A stretch of 64,000 nt of DNA. Origin: Providencia sp. R33 (GTDB lineage: Bacteria; Pseudomonadota; Gammaproteobacteria; Enterobacterales; Enterobacteriaceae). Below, in pieces: positions 9,778 to 18,353 of the stretch. The notes below the pieces were generated by a model, which was not told the origin of the DNA, did not search any database, and saw only the letters and a list, made by a program, of their open reading frames with translations. Made by a program: the position numbers and the translations under genes. The stretch is taken from the NCBI RefSeq assembly GCF_019343475.1, contig NZ_CP072453.1, positions 992,001 through 1,056,000 on the forward strand, read 5' to 3'. How positions within the stretch are numbered: the stretch's first letter is position 1; each line of letters opens with the position of its first letter.

Positions 9778-10158
9778 TTAGGCTTTTGGGTTTGGTCCAA
9801 ATCGATTATTGCCTTGAGTGCTATCAAGAAGCGTAAAGACAAATAAGACAACTCCACCGAAAGGGATAAAGGAAATCAAATACCACCAACCCGATTTATC
9901 CGTGTCGTGTAAACGTCGTACGGTAACGGCTATACTCGGAACAATAATTCCTAAGCTATAGATTACTAATATAACAGACGCAATAGAGCCGATACTACCA
10001 ATTTCACCTGTATAGTTATCCATTGAAATACTGATTAATATAATCAATGCGAAAAAGACAATCGCGTTGAATAACGTAAACATCCAATACTCTTTACGCC
10101 TAGCTCGCCCTTCAAAATTCGCATAATTATTTTTTAAAACATCCAAATACCAGTTCAC
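9778..10158 (-). CDS. DUF805 family inner-membrane protein (YhaH/YhaI-like)
   Basis: This is a small integral membrane protein of unknown function. Its 126 residues show family hallmarks: the N-terminal FEGRARRKEYWMF, then three to four membrane segments (about residues 27-45, 56-77 and 92-112), VRRLHDTDKSGWW, and the C-terminal NRFGPNPKA. It is transcribed alone, convergent with menE. E. coli YhaH and YhaI are members of the same family; I cannot say which paralogue this corresponds to. Confidence 0.88.
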   Translation of the reverse strand: MNWYLDVLKNNYANFEGRARRKEYWMFTLFNAIVFFALIILISISMDNYTGEIGSIGSIASVILVIYSLGIIVPSIAVTVRRLHDTDKSGWWYLISFIPFGGVVLFVFTLLDSTQGNNRFGPNPKA

Positions 10159-10247
10159 TTTGATTTTCCTTAACCTAAATTTAAAGTGGGGGAGTATATC
10201 GATTGAATTAGTGAATGTAAATATAGAAGGGTTTAGGGAACAAGATA

Positions 10248-10268
10248 CGACGGGTAGATTACCCGTCG
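10248..10268 (-). terminator. Hairpin downstream of the catalase gene
   Basis: The inverted repeat CGACGGGTA/TACCCGTCG lies 13 bp past the catalase stop codon on its strand and is followed by a moderately T-rich stretch. Confidence 0.55.
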
Positions 10269-10280
10269 CGGTATATTTTC

Positions 10281-11723
10281 TTATTTCTTTAATTCATTTA
10301 ACGCTTTTTCAACACCTGCGCCGTATTCTGGGTGAACTTGTTTGAATAGGGCAATTTGGCGTACTTGTGTGGCTTCCGTTGCATCAATTAGTTCACCAGC
10401 AATACGTTTAAACATACGTTGGTGTTCGGCATCATCTAACAATTCATATAATGCGCGTGGTTGGCTGAAATAGTCTTGGTCTTCACGGTGATCCCAATGG
10501 TCAGCAGCACCTTCAATAGATAATGGTGGTTCACTAAAATCAGGTTGTTCTTGGAACAAACCTGCTTCATTTGGCTCATAAGTCACATGATTACCGCTAT
10601 TGCCATCAACACGCATTGCACCATCACGGTGGTAATTGTGGAATGGGCAACGAGGCGCGTTTACTGGAATTTGGTGATGGTTGACACCAAGGCGATAGCG
10701 GTGTGCATCACCGTAAGAGAACAGACGCCCTTGCAGCATTCTGTCTGGTGAAAAACCAATACCTGGGACAACATTAGCAGGGCTAAATGCCGCTTGCTCA
10801 ACATCAGCAAAATAATTATCTGGGTTACGGTTTAGTTCAAAATATCCCACATCGATTAATGGATAATCTTTGTGTGGCCAAACCTTAGTTAGGTCGAATG
10901 GGTTATAAGGTACGCTTGACGCTTCTTTTTCAGGCATGATCTGAACTTGTAAATTCCAGCGAGGGAAGTCCCCTTTTTCAATTGATTCAAATAGATCACG
11001 CTGAGAACTTTCTCTGTCCTTACCGACTAATTGCTCTGCTTGTTCATCAGAAAGGTTTTCAATACCTTGTTGGCAACGGAAGTGGAATTTTACCCAGAAA
11101 CGTTCATTATTGGCGTTAATAAAGCTATAAGTATGGCTGCCAAAACCGTGCATGTGACGATAGCTTTGTGGGATACCACGGTCACTGGCATCGATGGTTA
11201 ATTGGTGCAAAGACTCAGGTAATTGGGAGAAAAATGCCCATTTGTGTTCCATTGTACGCAGATTAGAGCGAGGGTCCCGTTTGACAACGTGGTTTAAATC
11301 AGGGAATTTTAATGGATCACGGAAATAAAACACGGGGGTATTGTTACCTACCATGTCCCAGTTGCCTTCATCAGTGTAAAACTTGAGTGCGAAACCACGA
11401 ATATCACGCTCAGCATCTGCAGCACCACGCTCACCTGCTACAGTCGAAAAGCGGGCAAACATCTCTGTTTTTTTACCGACTTCAGAGAAAATTTTTGCGC
11501 GGGTATAAGGGGTAATATCGTGGGTAACAGTAAATGTTCCAAATGCACCAGAACCTTTTGCATGCATACGTCTTTCAGGGATCACTTCACGGTCAAAATG
11601 GGCTAATTTTTCTAAGAACCAGACATCTTGTAACAACATTGGGCCGCGTTTACCTGCGGTCATGACATTATTATTATTGGCGACGGGAGCGCCAGAGGCA
11701 GTCGTAAGGCCTTTTTTCTTCAT
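10281..11723 (-). CDS. katA: Monofunctional haem catalase (small-subunit, KatA type)
   Basis: This enzyme dismutates hydrogen peroxide in the cytoplasm. The 480 residues match small-subunit catalases such as that of Proteus mirabilis. The distal-side signature is RRMHAKGSGAFGTF (catalytic His), with GNNTPVFYFRDP (distal Asn region), and the proximal haem ligand Tyr lies in RLFSYGDAHRYRLG. ATG 11723 follows AGGAGC; a GTG one codon upstream is less likely. The gene is a single transcription unit with a terminator-like hairpin downstream. No regulator site was identified with confidence. Confidence 0.96.
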   Translation of the reverse strand: MKKKGLTTASGAPVANNNNVMTAGKRGPMLLQDVWFLEKLAHFDREVIPERRMHAKGSGAFGTFTVTHDITPYTRAKIFSEVGKKTEMFARFSTVAGERGAADAERDIRGFALKFYTDEGNWDMVGNNTPVFYFRDPLKFPDLNHVVKRDPRSNLRTMEHKWAFFSQLPESLHQLTIDASDRGIPQSYRHMHGFGSHTYSFINANNERFWVKFHFRCQQGIENLSDEQAEQLVGKDRESSQRDLFESIEKGDFPRWNLQVQIMPEKEASSVPYNPFDLTKVWPHKDYPLIDVGYFELNRNPDNYFADVEQAAFSPANVVPGIGFSPDRMLQGRLFSYGDAHRYRLGVNHHQIPVNAPRCPFHNYHRDGAMRVDGNSGNHVTYEPNEAGLFQEQPDFSEPPLSIEGAADHWDHREDQDYFSQPRALYELLDDAEHQRMFKRIAGELIDATEATQVRQIALFKQVHPEYGAGVEKALNELKK

Positions 11724-12051
11724 CACAATGCTCCTGATTTTGAATTTAATGACTACATAAACCTAACTAAAAAGTAATAATTTTGTAATAAAACAAAAAT
11801 ATCACTACAATAAGCTTGTAATTCAGTATAGTAATTATGGATATGATTATCTAATTAATATAACCAATCACTGTGATTGAATGTGAGATAAGTGGGATTT
11901 CTTAAAAAGTAGATTAAATATATTAAAGCTACTTAATTCATATAAAACCATTTTTTATATGAATAGGTTGCGTAAATCTGAGTAATTAAGGCTGAGAAAC
12001 GTGTGTAAATCGCGTAATATCCGTAGGTAATAATTTAAAGAGGATAAAATA
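11724..12051. other. Divergent promoter region katA / yfaZ
   Basis: About 330 bp of AT-rich sequence separate the divergent catalase and yfaZ genes. The yfaZ ribosome site AGAGGA lies at its right end. No further gene or recognisable operator was found. Confidence 0.5.
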
Positions 12052-12594
12052 ATGCGCAAAGTAGTTTTGTTAGTGGCAGCGATGTCACCATTTTTTATGA
12101 GTTCGGCTCAAGCAGTATCTGTGAGTGCGCAAGCGGGTAAGCACTATACTGAATTATCGGCGGGCTTAGGTAATCAAAATGCAGGTCTTGCGTTTAACGG
12201 TTCTTGGGCACGTAGTGATCATGATGGTCAGATGGGAAGTTTAGGGGCTACATTTGGCCTCCCCGTTGGGCCTTTTGCTGCGTATGTTGGGGGTAAAGGC
12301 TTGTATCTATCGCCAGACAATAACAGCAGCGGCACCGCATTAGCGGTAGGTGGTGGTTTAAATTGGCAGGCTCTGCCTTCACTGAATATTTATGGTGAAG
12401 CCTATGGTGCACCAGAGTCACTGACTTCAGGTAGCAAGTCTTACGTTGAAGCAAAAGCAGGTGCACGTTATACGGTGTTTAAGCCATTATCAATTGATGC
12501 GGGGTATCGTGTAATTGAAATGAAAGGCTCACACAATAAGTCGAATGAAAAAATTGCTGACGGCCTTTACTTAGGCGCTGGTCTTTCATTCTAA
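12052..12594 (+). CDS. yfaZ: YfaZ family outer-membrane protein
   Basis: A 180-residue protein with a cleavable signal peptide (about 1-21, ending SSAQA) and alternating hydrophobic/polar strands typical of an outer-membrane barrel. The stretches SVSAQAGKHYTELSAGLG, VGGKGLYLSPDN, SYVEAKAGARYT and the final aromatic Phe match E. coli YfaZ. The exact transport function of the family is not known. A good ribosome site (AGAGGA) and a downstream terminator suggest a monocistronic unit. Confidence 0.88.
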   Translation: MRKVVLLVAAMSPFFMSSAQAVSVSAQAGKHYTELSAGLGNQNAGLAFNGSWARSDHDGQMGSLGATFGLPVGPFAAYVGGKGLYLSPDNNSSGTALAVGGGLNWQALPSLNIYGEAYGAPESLTSGSKSYVEAKAGARYTVFKPLSIDAGYRVIEMKGSHNKSNEKIADGLYLGAGLSF

Positions 12595-12614
12595 TATTGT
12601 CACCTAATGTTTAT

Positions 12615-12660
12615 TGCCCTTAGCTGTTAATGCAAATTTGCACCTAGGGGCATATTTTTT
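12615..12660 (+). terminator. Rho-independent terminator of yfaZ
   Basis: Stem GCCCTTAG pairs with CTAGGGGC (one G-T pair) and is followed by ATATTTTTT. Confidence 0.7.
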
Positions 12661-12742
12661 ATTTGGCTGTATTTACATATTTTTAAAGCAAATGATTATT
12701 TTTTGGTTATTTATCCTCAGATGCTCATGTGTTTTTAGGGTA

Positions 12743-13657
12743 TTACTGTAATGAAGTTAAAACATCACGATTTAACCCCGTGCTTTTCATGATGATTTCG
12801 GGACTAACGCCATTTTTAAGCAGCTGTGCAGCCATAGTGAGCTTGGCCTCTTCTCTGCCTTCTTCTCTACCTTGTTGAATACCTTCTTGGCGGCCTTTAT
12901 TTTGTAGGCGCTGTGCAATACTCATAATAGTCTCCCTATGTTGGTCTGTTTGCTCTTCTAAGGTTTGAACGACTTCTTCAAAGTTTGTGGCATCTAACGC
13001 AATAAATAGGTAATTAAGGATGGTAACCACGTCGTTGTCGCTATTATAGTGCTTATTGAGTGCTTGTGCCAAAAGTGGAAGAACCCGCTGAAACTCATCA
13101 CGTAAATATTTATGTTTCATGGCCAGTTCCATCACTGCGACTTTACGGTGGTTTACTAACTCGTTATCGTCTATAACCGTGACATCGACTAAAGGAAAAG
13201 GCTCCGTATATAGCTGATTTGCTATCTTAGAGAGGGGAAAGCAATCAGTCCATAATAAAGAATGTGGATAGGGGGAACGGCCCCCGTGGTAAAAAAGAAC
13301 AGGTACGACAAGCGGTAACGCAGTATTTCCTTGTTGCATATGCTGGTTCATTGCTAAAAAAGCATAATGTATTAAGCGCCATGCCATTAATTTATCAGGG
13401 GTAGATTGGTGTTCAACGAGCAAATAAAGATACCCTTACCCGTATGTAGTTTGAACAGAATATAAAACATCAGATAAGCGAGAGCGTAATTGTTTATCAA
13501 TAAAAGATGAGTTTGTGAGTGCTAATGTATTGAAATTACATAGTGATTTTATATGTTCAGGTAAGTGAATTTCAAAGAAATCACGTGCACTATCAATGTT
13601 TGTCATGAACCCCTTAAATGCTGCATCATGCGCAGCAGAAACACTTTTCCTTTGCAT
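12743..13657 (-). pseudogene. Rpn family recombination-promoting nuclease / PD-(D/E)XK transposase-like gene, interrupted by an in-frame stop
   Basis: The reading frame from ATG 13657 encodes an Rpn (transposase_31) protein: SAAHDAAFKGFMT, FFEIHLPEHIK, and RSRLSDVLYSVQTTYG with the first active-site Asp. It then meets TAA at 13436-13438. The same frame continues at once with GYLYLLVEHQSTPDKLMAWR, which holds the catalytic Glu-x-Gln, and runs to 12743 (ending with RQEGIQQGREEGREEAK repeats and the usual C-terminal helices). The full frame would give about 304 residues. Only one codon differs from an intact gene, so this is a nonsense mutation, not a frameshift. Both halves look undegraded, so the loss is recent, or a sequencing error is possible. 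Rpn proteins are DNases linked to RecA-independent recombination. Confidence 0.85.
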
Positions 13658-13840
13658 CCAACTCGCTCCCTTATTTATCTATTAACTACAATAAAGTAAG
13701 AAGGTCTGATTGTCTTTTCGGTATTATTAACTGTGATATGGCGTAATAAAAGAAAAAAACTTTGCTTTATTTGCTAATAATGAATATTAAAAGATTAAAT
13801 AGATAGGGCAGGATGCATTTGATTTATGGGGGGTACAAAT

Positions 13841-13878
13841 AAAAAAAGCCCCAAATTGATGTTATTCAACTCGGGGCC
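13841..13878 (-). terminator. Rho-independent terminator of tyrP
   Basis: On the minus strand a GGCCCC...GGGGC hairpin is followed by seven T residues, 16 bp after the tyrP stop. Confidence 0.8.
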
Positions 13879-13893
13879 TAATCGGGCAGTTCA

Positions 13894-15102
13894 TTAACCG
13901 ACGTTTGGTAGGAAGCCTGCGACGATGGAGAATTGGATAGCAATAACAGCAACACCACAGAGTAACACTAACGCAAGAACAGGAGTGCCTCCTTTTACTT
14001 GATATCCACCTTTAGACTCTACCTTACGAACTTGCATGGTGAGTAGTGCAGGGATAATCAAAGCAAGAACAGACAATGCTACCGCGGCGTATGTTAAGGC
14101 TTGAACAAAACTACTGAAAAATAGCGCAGCAAGTAACGGTGGAGCGAAGGTTAATAAGCCTGTTTGAGTACGGCCGAATAAGCTATTACTTCGTTTAAAC
14201 AAGTCAGCAAGGTAATCAAATAAGCCTAAAGCAACCCCAAGAAAAGAGGTCGCAAGTGCTAAGTCCATAAATAGGCTAACGGCAATATTGACTCGTGGAG
14301 TTGCAACCACATCACGAATTGCGGTTAATAAGCCATTTAAGCCGGATTCTTGTGCCAAAATACCGAGGAATGTACTGGATGGAATTGATCCTAGTGTTGC
14401 TATTTGCCAGAGGATATAGGCAACCAATGGTATTGCGCTACCTGTAATGAAAATCATACGCAGTTTACGGACATCACCATTCATATAGTTAACTAAGCTA
14501 GGAACACTACCGTGGAAGCCAAATGAGGTGAATATAACGGGAACAGCGGCAAGTATTAAGCCTTTTTCGATCGGCATCGTGCTTAAATTAACTGCTTCAG
14601 CATGGGGCATCATGACAACTAACATGATGATTAGGAAAATCGTTTTTGCGGTAAATAAAATTCTGTTAATAAAATCAACGGAATGAGTACCAATACAAAC
14701 AACAGCACCACCAACGACGGTAAATGCAATAATGGCAGCCTCGGTGCTAATGGAAATACCCCACCAAGAAGAAAGGCTGTCAGATATCAACACACCTGCG
14801 CCGCCAATGTATGCCGTTGTTAAGGCATACATTAATAATAACATGCTTAAGCCAGTGACAACTTGGCCAACGGGGCCAAGGTATTTTTTTGCGACGGTAC
14901 CTAAGCCCATATTTGCAGGGTTATGCTGGTAGACCTCGACTAACAATAATGAGGTATAGCTCATCAACATCCATAACCCAACAAGCAAACAAACGATGCC
15001 TGTAAAACCGACGCCTGCAGCGGCAAGTGGCATTGCCAGCATCCCTGCACCTATTGTTGTTCCTGCAACGATTAACACACTGCCAAGGGTACGATTCTTC
15101 AC
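13894..15102 (-). CDS. tyrP: Tyrosine-specific transport protein TyrP
   Basis: An inner-membrane proton symporter for tyrosine of the hydroxy/aromatic amino acid permease family, with about 11 membrane segments. The 402 residues match E. coli TyrP (403) from the first codon: KNRTLGSVLIVAGTTIGAGM, then VPVIFTSFGFHGSVPSLV and ATSFLGVALGLFDYLADL. I chose GTG 15102 because AGAGGAA precedes it and it gives the family N-terminus; upstream in-frame starts add unrelated residues. Paired TyrR-like boxes lie 64-104 bp upstream, fitting repression or activation by TyrR. Confidence 0.94.
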   Translation of the reverse strand: MKNRTLGSVLIVAGTTIGAGMLAMPLAAAGVGFTGIVCLLVGLWMLMSYTSLLLVEVYQHNPANMGLGTVAKKYLGPVGQVVTGLSMLLLMYALTTAYIGGAGVLISDSLSSWWGISISTEAAIIAFTVVGGAVVCIGTHSVDFINRILFTAKTIFLIIMLVVMMPHAEAVNLSTMPIEKGLILAAVPVIFTSFGFHGSVPSLVNYMNGDVRKLRMIFITGSAIPLVAYILWQIATLGSIPSSTFLGILAQESGLNGLLTAIRDVVATPRVNIAVSLFMDLALATSFLGVALGLFDYLADLFKRSNSLFGRTQTGLLTFAPPLLAALFFSSFVQALTYAAVALSVLALIIPALLTMQVRKVESKGGYQVKGGTPVLALVLLCGVAVIAIQFSIVAGFLPNVG

Positions 15103-15165
15103 AAGTTCCTCTAATTGAATCTGAATAATTAATAAGTGATGCAGATTATGCGATTGTGCGTATTG

Positions 15166-15206
15166 TGTCAAATGTGAATTACAGTGAGTGTAAGAAAATG
15201 TGTACA
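15166..15206 (-). promoter_or_regulatory. Two adjacent TyrR-like boxes upstream of tyrP
   Basis: TGTCAAATGTGAATTACA (15166-15183) and TGTAAGAAAATGTGTACA (15189-15206) each match TGTAAA-N6-TTTACA with two mismatches and are 23 bp apart. E. coli tyrP also carries a pair of adjacent TyrR boxes. Confidence 0.6.
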
Positions 15207-15339
15207 GCATTTGAGGGCGATACAACAATAAATGGCCTATTAAAAAGCAAAGTTAATTAACTAAAGAAAAAATGATTAATAAAGGTAACTAAAGGTAAAT
15301 TTAAATTTGATTTTTTGTTAAAAGAAGTAGTGTAATCAA

Positions 15340-15353
15340 TTGATTATAATGAA
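15340..15353 (+). promoter_or_regulatory. Candidate FNR box upstream of dcuB
   Basis: TTGATTATAATGAA matches the FNR consensus TTGAT-N4-ATCAA at nine of ten positions. It lies 172 bp before dcuB, a gene that is FNR-activated in E. coli. Confidence 0.4.
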
Positions 15354-15524
15354 TTATCTGGTGGACTGAGTAGTATGGCAGTTACTTAAGGTAAAGAGTG
15401 TGATGAGGTCACAATAAATACAATAAAAATAAAACTATATTGGATTTTAAATTATCATAAATCAAATTAATGCTTGAAAATCATCTCGATAATAGGAGGC
15501 AAATACATATAAAAGGATGGAACT

Positions 15525-16865
15525 ATGGACTTTATGATTCAACTCGCCATTATCCTTGTTTGCTTGTTCTATGGGGCAAAAAAAGGTGGTATGGCATTAG
15601 GGCTGCTTGGTGGTGTCGGTCTTGTCATCTTGGTTTTTGGATTCGGCTTGCCACCAGGAAAACCACCTGTTGATGTTATGCTTGTGATTATTGCTGTTGT
15701 TGCCGCATCAGCAACGTTACAAGCATCAGGTGGTTTGGATGTCATGCTGCAAATTGCAGAACGATTACTACGAAAAAACCCAAAATACATTTCTATTGTG
15801 GCACCATTCGTTACCTGCATCTTAACCATTTTGTGTGGTACAGGTCATGTGGTGTATACCATTTTACCTATCATCTATGATGCGGCGATTAAAAATAATA
15901 TTCGTCCTGAAAGACCAATGGCGGCAAGTAGTATAGGTGCGCAAATGGGGATTATTGCCAGCCCTGTGTCTGTTGCGGTAGTGTCCTTAGTTGCCATGCT
16001 TAACGGTGTGACTATCAATGGTAAGTCTTTAGAATTCCTAGATTTATTGGCGATTACTATCCCTTCAACCTTAATCGGTATCTTAGCGATTGGTATTTTT
16101 AGCTGGTTTAGAGGGAAAGATCTCGATAAAGACCCAGTATTCCAAGAGTTTATATCTGTTCCTGAAAACCACGACTACGTGTATGGCGGTAGTGTGACAC
16201 TGCTTGACAAAAAACTGCCAAAAATTAACTGGGTCGCGATGTGGATTTTCTTAGCATCCATCGTGGTTGTTGCGTTACTAGGTGCATTCTCAGAGCTAAG
16301 ACCATTAGTGAATGGTAAGCCGTTATCGATGGTGTTAGTTATTCAGATGTTTATGCTGCTGGCAGGTGCGCTCATCATCATTATTTGTAAAACTAATCCA
16401 GGGCAAATTTCAAAAAATGAAGTGTTCCGTTCGGGGATGATTGCGATTGTGGCAGTGTATGGTATCGCGTGGATGGCAGAAACCATGTTCGGTGCCCATA
16501 TGGATGAAATTAAAAGCACATTGGGGTCGTTAGTGAAAGACTTCCCGTGGGCATATGCGGTTATCTTATTACTGGTCTCTAAATTTGTTAACTCGCAAGC
16601 GGCGGCTCTGGCAGCGGTTGTGCCTATCGCGTTAGGTATTGGTGTTGACCCTGCTTATATTATTGCGTCAGCGCCGGCGTGTTATGGTTACTATATTTTA
16701 CCGACTTACCCAAGTGACCTCGCAGCGATTCAATTTGACCGTTCAGGGACAACACGTATCGGTAAGTTCGTTATCAACCATAGTTTTATCTTACCTGGGT
16801 TGATTGGGGTAGGTGTATCCTGCGTATTTGGCTGGGTATTTGCAGCGCTTTATGGCTATCTATAA
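15525..16865 (+). CDS. dcuB: Anaerobic C4-dicarboxylate transporter DcuB
   Basis: An inner-membrane fumarate/succinate antiporter used in anaerobic fumarate respiration. The 446 residues equal the E. coli length. Many segments are near-identical, for example PPVDVMLVIIAVVAASATLQ, ILCGTGHVVYTILPIIYDAA, NNIRPERPMAASSIGAQMG and YYILPTYPSDLAAIQFDRSG. The strong AAGGA site precedes ATG 15525. It stands alone here, whereas E. coli has fumB behind dcuB. A candidate FNR box lies upstream. It is convergent with yfaE, with a shared hairpin between them. Confidence 0.96.
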   Translation: MDFMIQLAIILVCLFYGAKKGGMALGLLGGVGLVILVFGFGLPPGKPPVDVMLVIIAVVAASATLQASGGLDVMLQIAERLLRKNPKYISIVAPFVTCILTILCGTGHVVYTILPIIYDAAIKNNIRPERPMAASSIGAQMGIIASPVSVAVVSLVAMLNGVTINGKSLEFLDLLAITIPSTLIGILAIGIFSWFRGKDLDKDPVFQEFISVPENHDYVYGGSVTLLDKKLPKINWVAMWIFLASIVVVALLGAFSELRPLVNGKPLSMVLVIQMFMLLAGALIIIICKTNPGQISKNEVFRSGMIAIVAVYGIAWMAETMFGAHMDEIKSTLGSLVKDFPWAYAVILLLVSKFVNSQAAALAAVVPIALGIGVDPAYIIASAPACYGYYILPTYPSDLAAIQFDRSGTTRIGKFVINHSFILPGLIGVGVSCVFGWVFAALYGYL

Positions 16866-16900
16866 TAGGTAGAACCATCAATTAGGATAAATAAATAGAA

Positions 16901-16933
16901 AAGCGATTGCATTAAAAAATGGTGCAATCGCTT
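16901..16933. terminator. Bidirectional hairpin between dcuB and yfaE
   Basis: AAGCGATTGCA and TGCAATCGCTT form an 11-bp perfect stem with an 11-nt loop between the two convergent genes. Flanks are A/T-rich on both sides. Confidence 0.7.
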
Positions 16934-16939
16934 ATTATA

Positions 16940-17203
16940 TTAGCCAATTTCGATATCAGTCAGAGGGTGGCAGCAACAGGGTAAAATTTCCCCATCCTGC
17001 ACAAATGCCAGCGGTTTACGTTTGTAACCCACTTTCCCGCGCAATAATGTTACTCGGCAAGAGCCACAATAACCTTCACGGCATTGATATTCCACAGGTA
17101 TACGGCTATCTTCAAGCGCTTCAAGTAAACACGAATGAACGTCAGTGTGGTAAGGGACATGCACACCCTGCGTGGTACGCAGGGTGATTTTATGACTGGC
17201 CAT
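16940..17203 (-). CDS. yfaE: 2Fe-2S ferredoxin-like protein YfaE
   Basis: A small plant-type ferredoxin that supports maintenance of the diferric-tyrosyl radical cofactor of NrdB. The 87 residues have the [2Fe-2S] ligand motif C41-REGY-C46-GS-C49 and a distal Cys cluster at residues 76-78 (CCCHP) supplying the fourth ligand. The start codon is 2 bp after the nrdB stop, so the gene is the third cistron of nrdA-nrdB-yfaE, as in E. coli. Confidence 0.94.
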   Translation of the reverse strand: MASHKITLRTTQGVHVPYHTDVHSCLLEALEDSRIPVEYQCREGYCGSCRVTLLRGKVGYKRKPLAFVQDGEILPCCCHPLTDIEIG

Positions 17204-17205
17204 AC

Positions 17206-18342
17206 TTACAGTTCAAAGTCGCTCAAATCATCGGTATTGACTTCAGAGTCAATTTGCCCGACTAAATAAGAACTGACTTCAACTTCTTGTGGCGCCACTT
17301 GAACGTTATCTGATACCAGCCATGCATTGATCCATGGAATTGGGTTAGAACGACCTTCAAATGGCAGTTTTAGGCCAACAGCTTGCATACGAATGTTGGT
17401 GATGTATTCGACATATTGGCACAGAATATCTTTATTCAGGCCAATCATAGAACCTTCACTGAACAGGTAATCTGCCCACTCTTTTTCTTGCTCTGCTGCC
17501 TGCACAAACAAGTCATAGCATTCTTGCTCGCACTCTGCTGCAATTTCTGCCATTTCAGGGTCATCTTGGCCTGAGCGTAACAGGTTCAACATATGTTGAG
17601 TGCCTGTTAAGTGTAAAGCTTCATCACGTGCAATCAGCTTGATAATTTTAGCGTTACCTTCCATTAGCTCACGTTCTGCGAATGCGAATGAACAGGCAAA
17701 GCTGACATAAAATCGGATTGCTTCCAGTGCGTTAACACTCATTAAGCACAGGTATAATTGTTTTTTCAGCGCACGCAATGAAACGGTGATTTGTTTTCCG
17801 TTGCAGTTGTGTGTGCCTTCGCCGAACATGTGATAATAGTTGGTCATTTCGATGAGGTCATCATAATAACCAGAGATATCTTTCGCGCGTTTTAAAATTT
17901 CTTCATTTTCAACAATATCGTCAAAAATAATTGCCGGGTCATTCACGATATTACGGATAATATGCGTATATGAACGTGAGTGAATGGTTTCAGAGAACGC
18001 CCACGTTTCCACCCAGGTTTCCAGCTCAGGAATCGAAATCAGTGGCAGTAATGCCACGTTAGGGCTGCGACCCTGAATAGAGTCAAGCAGCGTTTGGTAT
18101 TTCAGATTACTGATAAAAATGTGTTTTTCGTGATCTGGCAGCGCATTGTAGTCAATACGGTCACGAGAGACGTCAACTTCTTCAGGACGCCAGAAAAACG
18201 ACAATTGTTTTTCAATCAGCTTTTCGAAAATCGGGTACTTTTGCTGATCATAGCGTGCCACGTTAACAGGTTGGCCGAAAAACATCGGCTCCTGCATTTG
18301 GTCATTTTTTTTCTGTGAAAATGTTGTATATGTATGTGACAT
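17206..18342 (-). CDS. nrdB: Class Ia ribonucleotide reductase beta subunit NrdB
   Basis: This subunit carries the diiron-tyrosyl radical cofactor. The 378 residues match E. coli NrdB (376) closely: LLDSIQGRSPN (first Fe ligand Asp), FSETIHSRSYTHIIRNIVN (Glu/His ligands and the radical Tyr), FAERELMEGNAK and ARDEALHLTGTQHML (remaining ligands). The C-terminal SSYLVGQIDSEVNTDDLSDF is the tail that docks in NrdA. AGGAA lies six bases before ATG 18342. The gap to nrdA is 11 bp. Confidence 0.97.
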   Translation of the reverse strand: MSHTYTTFSQKKNDQMQEPMFFGQPVNVARYDQQKYPIFEKLIEKQLSFFWRPEEVDVSRDRIDYNALPDHEKHIFISNLKYQTLLDSIQGRSPNVALLPLISIPELETWVETWAFSETIHSRSYTHIIRNIVNDPAIIFDDIVENEEILKRAKDISGYYDDLIEMTNYYHMFGEGTHNCNGKQITVSLRALKKQLYLCLMSVNALEAIRFYVSFACSFAFAERELMEGNAKIIKLIARDEALHLTGTQHMLNLLRSGQDDPEMAEIAAECEQECYDLFVQAAEQEKEWADYLFSEGSMIGLNKDILCQYVEYITNIRMQAVGLKLPFEGRSNPIPWINAWLVSDNVQVAPQEVEVSSYLVGQIDSEVNTDDLSDFEL

Positions 18343-18353
18343 AACAATTCCTA

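Noticed and set aside
12743..13657. Frameshift or two separate genes in the Rpn locus
   Set aside because: The two parts are in the same frame with only a TAA codon between, and the second part has no proper start, so one gene with a nonsense mutation is the simpler reading.
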